64,000 bases of DNA from Luteimonas aquatica. GTDB lineage: Bacteria > Pseudomonadota > Gammaproteobacteria > Xanthomonadales > Xanthomonadaceae. Below are positions 23,073 to 35,000 of the stretch, piece after piece (position 1 is the stretch's first letter; each line of letters starts with the position of its first letter). The notes beneath the pieces were generated by a model that had not been told where the DNA came from, did no database searches, and was given only the letters and a program-made list of their open reading frames with translations. The stretch is taken from NCBI RefSeq assembly GCF_022662575.1, contig NZ_JALBFU010000004.1, positions 124,001-188,000 on the forward strand, written 5' to 3'. Position numbers and translations under genes: made by a program.

Positions 23073-26000
23073 ATGACCCGCAACCGTTCCGTCTCCCGTC
23101 CCGTGCGCGTGCTGCTGCTCAGCGCGGCGATTTCCGCGGCGCTGTTCGACCAGGCGCAGGCCCAGTCCAATCCGTTCCTGCGACGCGGCGGCAATCCCGG
23201 CGAGGAGGCGGCGCGCGCGGCGCAGCGCCAGGGACTGCAATCAGTGCAGGCGCAGCAGATGGCGCAGAAGTCGCTGCAGGCCTTCCAGCGCGCCGCGCAG
23301 CTGCGCGCCTCGCTCGACGCGGTGCAGGCGGCCGCGCGCGCGGCCGCGGCGCAGTCGGGCGGCGGCATTCCCGACGGCCTGGTCAAGGGCGGGCTGAAGG
23401 TCGTCGACAACGTGATCGTCGACACCGGCCCCATCCAGGCCGGCGATCCGCGCCTGAGCTGGAACAACATCTGGTTCGGCGCCAAGGATCCGAAGCAGAC
23501 CGTCGCCGACGGCCAGACCCAGGTCACCATCGAGCAGACCCAGAAGAAGGCGATCCTGAACTGGGAGACCTTCAACGTCGGCACCCGCACCACGGTGAAG
23601 TTCGACCAGTCCGCCGGCGGCAAGGAGGCCTCGCAGTGGATCGCGCTCAACCGCGTCAACGATCCCAACGCCGCGCCCAGCCGCATCCTCGGCCGCATCG
23701 AGGCCGAGGGGCAGGTCTACCTGCTCAACCGCAATGGCGTCGTGTTCGGCGGCGCCAGCCAGGTCAACACGCACTCGCTGCTGGCCTCCTCGCTCGACCT
23801 GTTCTCCGCCGACATCGCGCAGAGCAACCAGAAGTTCCTCGGCCAGGGGCTGCGCGGCGGCACCGGCCTGTCGGACGTGCTCACCGGCATCGAGCAGTTG
23901 CAGCAGGGACACACGCCCGGCGACATCCGCATCGAGGCCGGCGCGCGCATCGGCACCGGCGCCGGCGGCTATTCGCTGATCGTCGGCGCCAACGTCGAGA
24001 ACGCCGGTAGCGTGTCCGCGCAGGACGGGCAGGCCATGCTGGTCGCCACCGCGCTGGGTGTGCGCCGCGACACCAGCGGCGCGAACACGCGCGACAACCG
24101 CCTGCCGCTGACCTTCGAGGGTTTCTTCGTCGGCAGCGAGACCGACCTGAGCGGCACCGGCAGGCTGGTCAACACCGGCATCGTCTCCTCCAAGCGCGGC
24201 GACGCCACCCTGGTCGGCTACCGGGTCGAGCAGCGCGGACTGGTGAGCGCGAGCACCAGCATCAGCCGCCCGGGCAGCATCTCGCTGCTGGCGCTGGACC
24301 AGATCGGCGCGCGCAACGGCAGCGGCCTGGGCAACAACTACGGCGGCGTGCTCGAACTGGGCAAGGACTCGGTCACCAGCATCGTGCCCGAGCTCGACGG
24401 CGAGACCACCACTTCCGGCGGCAGCGCCGACAAGGCCTTCGTGCCGCCGTCGATGACGCTGGCGGGCGCGCAGGTCGGCTTCCGCGAGAACTCGCTGGTG
24501 CTGGCGCCCGGCGCCAAGGTCGACGTGGTCGGGCTGGGCTCCAACCTCGACGCCAGCGCGCGGCGTCCGCCGCTCAACAGCCGCATCCTGATGGAGACCG
24601 GTTCCACCATCAACGTCGCGGGACTGGCCGACGTCCAGCTCGACATGTCCTCGAACCTGGTCGAGATCCCGCGCGTGGGCCAGAACGAGCTGGCCGACTC
24701 GCCGAACCAGCGCAATGGCGCCTTCTACCGCCAGCAGGTGGTGTTCGACCGGCGCGAGCAGGGCACGCGCGGCGACGGCGTGAAATGGGTCGGCAGCCCG
24801 CTGCTCAACGCGCTGGGCTACACCGACCAGGTACCGCGCAAGATCGACGAGATGCTGATCCACGGCGGCACCGTGAACGTGATCGGCCGCGACTTCGTCA
24901 TGCAGAAGGGATCGAAGATCGACCTGGACGGCGGCTTCGTGCATTTCCTCGGCGGCATGGTCGAAACCCAGCGCCTGCTCGGCGCCGACGGCCGCGTCTA
25001 CGACCTGTCCACCGCCGACCCGATGCTCAACTACGTCGGCTTCGCCGGCGAGCAGCGCCTGGACCACAGCCGCTGGGGCGTGAGCGAGACCTACACCAGC
25101 CCGCTGGTCGGCAGCCGGCGCTACTACGAATCGGATTACGTGCAGGGCGGCAACGCCGGCACGCTGAACATCGAGCTGGCGCGCGACAACGCCCGGGCGG
25201 ACCAGCCGGGCGCGCTGATCCTGGACGGCGATCTGTCGGCACGCGCAATCGCCGGACGTTACCAAGTCAAGTTCGGACAAGCGCCGAAGAATGGCGCGCT
25301 CAATATCGGCGGCAATTCCGCGTTGCTGGAGAAGGCCTTCGCATTCGGTCCACCGGCCGATACCCGCAGCTGGCAGATCCGCGAGGACCGCACCGGCCTG
25401 TCCGAGGGCATCGGCATGGACACGCCGGTGGCCTCGCTGCCCGGCGGCGCGCTGCCGCCGCAGGACCCGGACAATCCCGCGTCCTGGTCGGTGCTCTCGG
25501 CCGACATGGTGCGCGAGGCGGGCCTGGGCAGCGTGAGCATCGGTAGCCGGGGCGTGATCGCGGTCGAGGCCAAGACCGAGCTGCAGGTGGCCGACGGCGG
25601 CAGGATCGCGCTCAGCGCCGGGCGCGTGGAGGTGCAGGGCGGCCTGACCGCGCATGCGGGCGAGATCGCCCTGACCAGCGCCGGCGGCGAGGTGTATCCG
25701 GTCGGCGGCAGCGCCGGCGAGTATTTCGGGCGCGGCGACGTCGTGGTCGGCGCCGGCGCGAAGCTCGATGTCAGCGGCAACTGGGTCAACGACAACGGCC
25801 TGCAGCTCGATCGCCAGGTCGGTAAGGCCTTCATCGACGGCGGCAGCATCACGCTGACCGCGCGGCAGAAAGGCTACACATCCGCGGACGGCGTCGAACA
25901 CGACGCCAGCGGTTCGATCCTGCTGGAAAAAGGCGCCGTGCTCGACGCCTCCAGCGGCGGCTACGTCGACGCCTCGGGCAAGCTGGCGATGCGGGACGGC

Positions 26001-29000
26001 CGTCCGCTGGGCGCCGGCGGCGACATCGCGCTGCAGACCTACGTGCGCCCGCCGGGCGACGGCGGCGATCCGACCTACCTGATCGACAATCCCAAGCTCG
26101 ACGACAGCGTCGGCCGGCTGCAGTTCCAGGACGCCACCCTGCGCGCCGACGGCTTCGCCCGCGGCGGCACGCTCGCGCTGCGCGCGTTCGGCATCCGCAT
26201 CGGCGGCGATGCGCCGGCCGATGCGCGGGTGCTGCACCTGGACGGCGGCTTCTTCGACGGCAAGGCCTTCGGCGGCTACGACCTGTCCGCGGAAACCGAC
26301 GCGACCATCGTCGCCGGCACGCAGGTGCGGGTGAGTCAGCGCAATCTCGTCCCCGACGTGAACGCGCTGCGCCGCGCCGCGACCGGCACCGACATCCGCG
26401 CCGCCCTGCCCGGCAACGGCGGCAGCGCTTATGCCACGCTCGGCCAACTCGATCCCTTCTATCGTCCGGCGACGGACTTCGCGATGCGCGCCGGCGACTA
26501 CCTCGGCCTGGTCGCGGGCGATCCGACCGGAACGAATCCGGTCACCGGCACGCTGCTGCTCGATCGGGGCGCGCAGCTGACGCTCGATCCGGGCGGCAAG
26601 GTGGCGCTGGGCGGACGCGGCCAGGTCAGCGTGCTTGGCGACATCACCGCGCACGGCGGCAGCATCTCCCTGTCGGGCAGCATGCCCGCGGCGGCCTTCA
26701 ACAGCGGTAGCCGCACGAATTCGGTCTGGGTGGGCGCCGACAGCCGCCTGGACGTGTCCGGCCTCGCCCTGACCGATCCGCTGGCGCCGCCGCGGCCCGG
26801 CAGCGACGGCCAGCTGCGCCCGCGCACCGGCAAGGTGCTCGACGGCGGCAGCATCACGCTCAGCAACGAGGGCGGCTACGTGGTCGTCGAGGACGGTGCG
26901 CAGCTGGACCTGTCCGGCGCGCGCGCGGTCTTCGACCTGCCCGGCGGCCCCAATCCGTCCAGGCCGGGCACCGACACGCTGCAGCCACGCGCGGTGTGGA
27001 GCGACGGCGGCATATTGACGCTGGCCAGCAGCGCCGGCCTGTTCTTCGACGGCCGCATCGCGGCGGCCGGCGGCGACGCGGCCGCGCGCGGGGGCGAACT
27101 GCACCTCGTGCCGCTGGCGCAGGACGCCAGCCTCAACCCGGATGCGCTGCGCGCCGAAGGCATCGTCTTCGAGCAGAGCGGCAGCCGCCTGCCCGCCGAA
27201 CTGCGTCCGGGCGATGTCGTCGAGCCGGGCCAGGACAAGCCCTCGGGCCTGCTGTATTTCGCGGCCGATCGCCTGCAGGGTTCGGGCATCGACACCCTGG
27301 TCGCCGGCAACCAGACGCCGGACGGCGCGGCCGAGGAGGCCTCGCTGGTGCCGATCGCCTTCAGCGGCAATGTCGATCTCTCCGTGGCGCGCGCCATCCA
27401 GTTCAACGCGCCGCTGTACACGATGCTTCCGGCCGGCAGCAGCGACCTCGCCGCGGTCGGCAGCGGCAACCAGGTGCGCCTGCGCGCGGCCTACGTCGGC
27501 CTTAACGGCTTCCGTCCGCGCGGCGGCACGACGCCGGAACTGCCGACGCTGGCGCAGCCGGGCGCCACGTCGCTGACCGTCGTGGCCGACCACATCGACC
27601 TCGGCGGCCAGTTCGCGCTGTCCAATGTCGGCCAGGCCAGCTTCGAGAGCCGCGGCGACATCCGCTTCCACACGCCTTCGCCGTACGCCGTCAACCAGGA
27701 CGGCAGCGCGCGCCTGGGCGAGCTGCTCAGCGCCGGCGACCTGACCTTCAAGGCCGCGCAGCTCTATCCGGGCAGCGGCGAGGGCTTCCTGGTGCGCGCG
27801 GTCGGCGCGACCGATCCGCTCACCGGCACGCGCGCGGACACCCGCATCACCGTGCTGCCCAACGGCCAGCGCGGCGTGCCGCTGTCGGCCGACGGCGCGC
27901 TGTTCTTCGACGCCACCACGATCGAGCAGCAAGGCACCATCCGCGCGCCCAGCGGGCGCATCGTGCTCGGCATCACCGATCCGACCGACGCGGCCGCGCG
28001 CGCGCTGTTCGGCAATCGCGAGCTGGCCGCCACGCAGCGCGTGCATCTGGCCGACGGCAGCCTGACCTCGGTCTCGCTGGAAGGCGCGATCCTGCCCTAC
28101 GGCACCACCGTCGACGGCCTGCAGTGGCGCTACGACACCGGCGGCAACGGCGGCAACCTCGGCCTGAACGCGCCACCGCAAAAGCGCATCGAGTTCGGCG
28201 GCGCGGACATCGCGCTGGACACCGGCGCCACCATCGATCTGTCCGGCGGCGGCGACCTGCAGGCGATCGAGTGGGTGCCCGGCACCGGCGGCAGCCGCGA
28301 CCTGCTCTCGCCCTACAACACCAGCTATGCCAACGGCGGCAGCGATCAGGTGCCACTGTATCCGGACGCGCGCGGCGTCTACGCGATCGTGCCCGGCCTG
28401 CAGTCGCCGGTCGCCGCGACCGATCCCATCTTCGACAAGGGCGCCTCGCCCGCGGCGCTCGGCCGTGCGGTGTATCTGAGCGGCGTGCCGGGGCTGCCCG
28501 ACGGGGTCTACACCCTGCTGCCGGCCAAGTACGCCACGCTGCCGGGCGCCCTGCGCGTGGTGCAGCGCCCGGGCACGCAGGACGCCACCTCGACGCAGAA
28601 CCTGGTGCTCCCCGACGGCAGCGTGCGCGTGTCCGGCTACTTCGTCGACGGCCTGACCGGCGCGCGCGATGCGCGCAGCACGCAGTTCGAGGTGCAGTCG
28701 CGGCAGGTGTGGGGGCAATATTCCGAATATACCGTCACCGGTGCCAACCGCTTCTTCGCCGACCTGGCGGCGCGCGGCGGCAAGGCCGCGCCGCAGCTGG
28801 CGCGCGATGCTGGGCAGCTCATCCTCTCGGCCACGCGCACGCTGGACCTGGGCGCGACGCTCAAGACCGGCGCCGACAAGGGAGGCGCAGCCGCCCAGAT
28901 CGACATCGCCTCGCGCGCGCTGCAGGTGCGCGATACCGACCACGATGCGCTCGCGGGCTACGTGCAGCTCGACGTGAACGCGCTCAACGCCCTCGGTGCG

Positions 29001-32000
29001 GGCAGCCTGCTGATCGGCGGCATCCGCGAGCAGACCGCCGAAGGCACCCGCATCGACGTGAAAGCCGACAGCGTGGTGGTGTCCAACGACGCGGCCGATC
29101 CTCTGCACGCACCGGAAATCCTGCTCGCGGCCGCGCCGTCGGACGGGCAGGGCGCCGGCCTGCGCATCGAGGGCGGCAGCGCGATCGAGGCGCGCGGCGA
29201 TCTTTCCGCCGGCAACCTGCGCCCGATCCTGATCGGCCGCGAGGCCGATGCGGCCAAGGGCATCGCCGCCGTCAGCGGCGACGGCGCGCTGCTGCGCCTG
29301 TCCAACGCGGGCGAGGCGCCGATCGTGCGCGCGAACGTGCCGGTTGCCGACCAGGCCCAGGGGCGCCTGGAAGTCGGCGCGGACGCGCAGTTGCACGGTG
29401 GCGCGTCACTGACGCTGGATTCCACCGGCGACACGCGCGTCTCCGCCGACGCCCTGCTGCAGGGCAAGTCGATCGCCGCCAATGCCGGTCGCATTCGTTT
29501 CGACAACGGCAGCCTTGAAAGCGGCGGCTCGGCGGACGCCGGCGGCCTGGTGATCGGCGAGAACAGCCTGAAGCAGTTCGCCGCCGCCGACCGCGTCAGC
29601 CTGCGCAGCTACGGCAGCATGGACTTCGTCGGCGACATCGACCTGCGCGTCGACAAGGCGCTCACGCTCAGCGCCGGCACCTTCGCCAGCGACGGCGGCA
29701 AGGTGAACCTGTCCGCCGACCGGCTGACCATCGCCAACGAGCTCGGCGCCAAGGGCAGCGGCGCCGCCGGGACCGGGACGCTGACGCTGGGTGGCCGCGA
29801 GGTCGCCTTCGGTCAGGGCGACGCCGCCTTCGCCGGCTTCGGCGGCGTCGCGGTGAGCGCCAAGGAGGCCGTCGTCGGCCGCGGCAAGGGCGTCTACGAT
29901 TTCGGCGCGCTCGACGTCGACGTGCGCGCGCCGGTGATCCGCGCCGACGCCGGCGCCGACAGCACGCTCAAGACCACCGGTGCGCTGCGCCTGTCGCGCA
30001 GCGCCGGCGAGGCCTCCGCGCAGGCGCCGCTGGGCGGCGCCTGGACCTTCGTCGGCGGCAGCCTGGAGAGCGATGCGCTGATCCGCGCCAATGCCGGATC
30101 GGTCGACCTGCAGGCGACGTCCGGCGACCTGCGGCTGAAGGCCGGCGGCCTGATCGACGTGTCCGGCGCCGAGAAGACCTTCTTCGACACCGCCGCCTAC
30201 GCGCCTGGCGGCGCGATCGGTCTGCGCGCCGACAAGGGCGGCGTTTTCCTGGCCGAAGGCGCCACGCTCGACTTCTCCGCGCACGCGCGCGGCGGCGACG
30301 CCGGCAGCCTGGAAGTCAGCGCGCCGACGCGCAACGCGGAACTGCTGGGCACGCTCAAGGGCGGCGCCGGCCAGGGCGATGGCGGCAGCTTCGGCCTGGA
30401 CGTGGGCGGCGCCGTCGACCTGGACGCGCTGTCGGCGCGGCTGGCCGCCAGCGGCATCGACGAGGCGATCGCGGTGAAGACCCGCGCCGGCAACCTCGTA
30501 CTGTCCGAGGGCCACGCCTTGCACGCGCGGCGCGTCAGCCTGGTCGCCGACGGCGGCGAGGACACCGTGCAGCGCGATGCCGCCAACGGCAACGTCATCG
30601 TCGACGGCAGCATCGACGCCTCCGGCACGGCCGGCGGCAGCATCGACCTGTGGGGCCGCCACGGCGTGGCGGTGAACGGCAGCCTGCTGGCGAAGGGCTC
30701 GGCCGCCGACCAGCGCGGCGGCACGGTGCGGATCGGCACCAGCGGCCACGGCGACGGCACGCTCGATGCCGAGCACGGCTACCAGAACGTCGACGCCGGC
30801 GCGGCCGGCATCATCGCGCTCGGCGAGCACGCGCGCATCGACGTCTCCGGCGGCACCGTGGAATTCCGCGCGCCGCTGCTGCGCGGCGGCGAGGTCAACG
30901 TGACGATCGACGGCGACGCGCGCATCGCCGGCGCGCGCGAGGTCGGCATGGAGGCCTACGCGGTGTGGAGCACCACCGACGCCAGTACCGATCCGGGCAA
31001 GCACTTCGACGGCATCATCGATCCCGCCGGCTGGTACGACGCCAAGGGCGAGCTGGTGGACGGCGCGCTGCGCGACCGCGGCGGCAACCTCGTCTACGCG
31101 CGGGCCGGCGGGGTCTGGCGCGATGCCGCCGGCAATCCGCTGTCCGCTCCCCCCAGCGCGGAGGACATGGCCCGCTATTTCTTCACCCCGGACGCGGCCA
31201 ACGCCGACCACAGCCGGTTCTACGGCTATCTCGACGAGGACGCGCGCACGCCGGGCACCCTGATGGGCTTCGTGCAGCGGCCGGGCTTCGCCTTCGAGCA
31301 GCGTTTTGCGCACGTGGCCAACTTCCGCGCGCGCGCCGGCATCGAGCTGCGCAACCCCGACGCCGACGTCAACGGCGGCGCGGTCAGCGTGCTGACCGGC
31401 TGGAACCTCGGCTCGGGCGAGACGCCCGACGCGCTGGACTACCGCTACAACGGCAACGCGCCGGTGCTGACGCTGCGCGCGCAAAAGGACGTCGTCATCA
31501 AGGCCAGCCTCAGCGACGGCTTCTTCCAGCTCGCCAACAAGTACGGCGGCGGCGGTCCGCAGTCCTCGTTCGGCGTCGTCGACCCGCTGTGGGGCAATGC
31601 GCTGAACGTCTTCGCCGGCTACAGCGGCTACGATTTCTCCGCGCTGGTGGCGCGGCCCACGGACGGCATCGCGGGCGATCCGGCGCAGGTCGCGCAGTAC
31701 TACGCCCAGTACAAGATGCTGCTGGACATGCTGCTCGAGAAGCCGCCGGAACTCGGCGGCGGGCTGGAGTGGATGACCATCTTCCCGTACTTCACCGACT
31801 ACGGGATTCCGGTGGACCCGGGCCTGCCCGGCGCGCCGCCGCCGCCGACCGGCCCGGCCGACTACGAAAACTATCTCGCCGCCTACAGGAGCTATCTCCT
31901 GGCCGCCTACAACGCCGGAAACTCGACGTTCACGGTGCCCGAGTTCCAGCCGCCCGCCCTGCCCGTGCTCGGCCCGGTGCCGCCGGGCAAGCGCTACAAC

Positions 32001-35000
32001 GCGCCGTCGCTGCAGGCGCGCATCGACAATCCGCTGCCGCTGGCGACCGCCACCCTGATCGGCGGCGACAGCAGCCGCTACCGCATCGTCGCCGGCGCCG
32101 ACCTGTCCAGCGTGCGCCCCGACGCGGTGCGCGAGGGCGGCGAGGGCGATGTCGTGCTCGACGGCCATCGCCGCTTCCAGGAGGCGGGCAGGAGCGACGT
32201 GCTCACGCCGACCACGGTGCGCACCGGCACCGGCGAGATCGACATGGTCGCCGCGAACGACCTGCGCTTTGCCGACGTGCTGTCCCCGGCGAGCATCTAC
32301 ACCGCCGGGCGCCCGGTGGCCGGCACCCAGCCCGGGGTCGATGTCGAGGTGAAATACGGCGAGGGGCAGAACGACCCCGCCAGCAGCCGCATCGCCGACG
32401 TGGTCGTCGGCGCCAACGCCAACGCCGAGGCGGCCGGCGACATCCTGCTCGAGGCGGGCCGCGACATCCTCGGCAATCGCCAGCTCTACGACGTGGACGG
32501 CAGCATCACCGGCCTGGCGGGCAACTACATCGCGCAGTACTGGTGGCCGTGGCTGCAGGTCGGCAATCCGCTCAACGCCAACCAGGACGGCCTGGCGGCG
32601 GGATGGATCAACTTCGGCGGCTTCGCCCAGGGCGTGATGAGCGTCGGCGGCAACGTCCGGGTGCGCGCCGACCGCGACATCCGCGAGCTGTCGGTCTCGC
32701 TGCCCAGCAACTACGTGGTCGACGCCGACGCGTCGGGCGGGCGCCGCACCTACGGCGGCGGCAACCTCGAGGTTGCCGCCGGGCGCGACGTGCTCGGCGG
32801 CGACTACTACGTCGCCAAGGGCGCGGGCACGCTCAAGGCCGGCGGCAGCCTCGGCTCGGCCTTCACCCTCGACGAGCAGGGCCCGAACGGGCAGACGCTG
32901 TCCTCGGCGGTGGCCCCGGTGTTCGCCGTGCAGGGCGACAGCGCGTGGTCGATCCAGGCCGGGCGCGGCGCCGAGATCGGCGCGATCGTCAATCCCATGG
33001 ACCTGGACGCCAACAGCTTCAGCTTCGTGTTCGACAATCTCATCGCGGCGGCGGCCGAGACCGGCCTGGGCGCCGGATCGGCCATCGACATCACCGCCAT
33101 CGACGGCGACCTGCGCATGAGCACCCTGCTGATGCCGGGTGCGCTGTTCGGCTACGGCGCGCGCGGCACCTTCCCGGGCGACGACGCCAGCCGCGCCAAA
33201 TCGCCGATGTTCGACAACCTCCTGCCGGCGAGCCTGCGCATGGCGGCGCTCGGCGGCGGGCTGACGGTGGAGCGCGGCGGCCGGCTCTACCCGTCGGCGC
33301 TCGGCCAGCTGCAACTGCTGGCCGAGGGCGACATCGCGCTCCACAACGTGACCGGCCTGCCCGGGGAGACGTTGACGATGCTGGACGTCCCGCTCGCCTC
33401 CGGCGGCGACATTTCCACGAACCTGCGCGACCAGAAACTGAACCTGCATCGCGACGATGCCGAGCCGGTACGGATCTACAGCGCCCAGGGCGACATCGTC
33501 AACGGCCTGGACAGCGAGGGCATGAGCGTCGGTCCCTTGACGCTGGACCTGCCCAAGCCGGCGCGCATCCGCGCCGGCCGCGACATCGTCAACCTCGACC
33601 TGCGCGCCCAGAACTACGCCGCCTCCGACATCACGCAGATCGCCGCCGGCCGCGACCTCTACTACACGCCAGCCAGGGGCGCGAGTTCCACCAGCCAGCT
33701 GCTGGTCGAAGTCGGCGGTCCCGGCCTGCTGGAAGTGCAGGCCGGCCGCAACATCGGGCCGCTCAATCCCTACGACGTCAACACCAGCCTGACCGCGAAC
33801 ACCGGCGGCTTCCGCACCATCGGCGATCGCGACAACGCCGGCCTGCCCGCCGACGGCGCCGACATCGCCGTGCGCTTCGGCGTCGGGCCGGGCATCGCCA
33901 CCGGCGCGTTCGCCGCGCGCTATCTCGATCCCGCCGCGGCGGACGCCACCGACGCCTATCGCGCCTGGCTGTCGGAGTTCGTGCTGCGCCTGGAGAACGA
34001 CCGCCTGCGGCGCGAGGGCCGGCCGCCGCTGGCCTCGATGAGTCCCGAGGAGGCCTGGACGGCGTTCGGCAAGCTCTCGGCCGAACAGCGCCAGCCGCTG
34101 GTGGACCGCGTCTTCCTCGACATCCTCAAGCAGGTCGGCATCGACTACCAGAATCCCGCCAGTCCCGACTACCGGCAGTACCGGCGCGGATACGAGGCCA
34201 TCAACACGCTGTTCCCGGCGCAGTACGGCTACACCGCGAACAACCTGGAAGGCGGCGAGAACGGCGCGGCGCAGCGGGTGCGCACCGGCAGCCTCGACAT
34301 GCGCGGCTCGACCTTGCAGACGCAGCGCGGCGGCGACGTGCGCATCATCGGGCCCGGCGGCGGCGTGCTGGTGGGCAGCGCGGCGGCGGCGCCGATCATC
34401 TTCGACCCGTCCGGCAACGTGATCGTCGGCCCGAAGGACCTCGGCATCCTGGCGATGCAGGCCGGAGACATCGGCCTGTTCACCGACGACAGCGTGCTGC
34501 TCGCGCAAAGCCGCGTCTTCACCCAGCGCGGCGGCGACCTGACGATGTGGAGTTCCAACGGCGACATCAACGCCGGCAAGGGCGCCAAGACCAGCTCCGA
34601 GAAGTCGCGCAACGCCTATCTGTGCGACACCGACCATTTCTGCCAGGTCGACGCCAGCGGCCAGATCAGCGGCGCCGGCATCGCCGCCTCGCAGACCGAT
34701 CCGGACGGCGAGCCCGGAGACGCGGTGCTGGTGGCGCCGCGCGGCACCGTCGATGCGGGCGATGCCGGCATCCGCGTCAGCGGCAACCTGATCGTCGCCG
34801 CCCAGTTCGTCGCCAATGCCGACAACATCCAGGTGCAGGGCGAGACCGTCGGCGTGCAGGGCGCGCGCGGCACCGACAGCGGCGCGCTGACCGCGGCCTC
34901 CTCGGCGGCCTCGGCCGTGTCCGATGCCGCGGGCAATCTCGCCGAGCAGCGGCCGGCGCAGGCGCGCGACGTGCCGGCGGTGATCTCGGTGCAGGTGATC

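Noticed and set aside
23241-29396. A continuous 2051-residue open frame on the minus strand inside tpsA
   Set aside because: It has no homology-like motifs, is rich in Ala/Arg/Gly/Val/His/Gln, and mirrors the third-position GC bias of tpsA. It is an antisense shadow of a very GC-rich gene.
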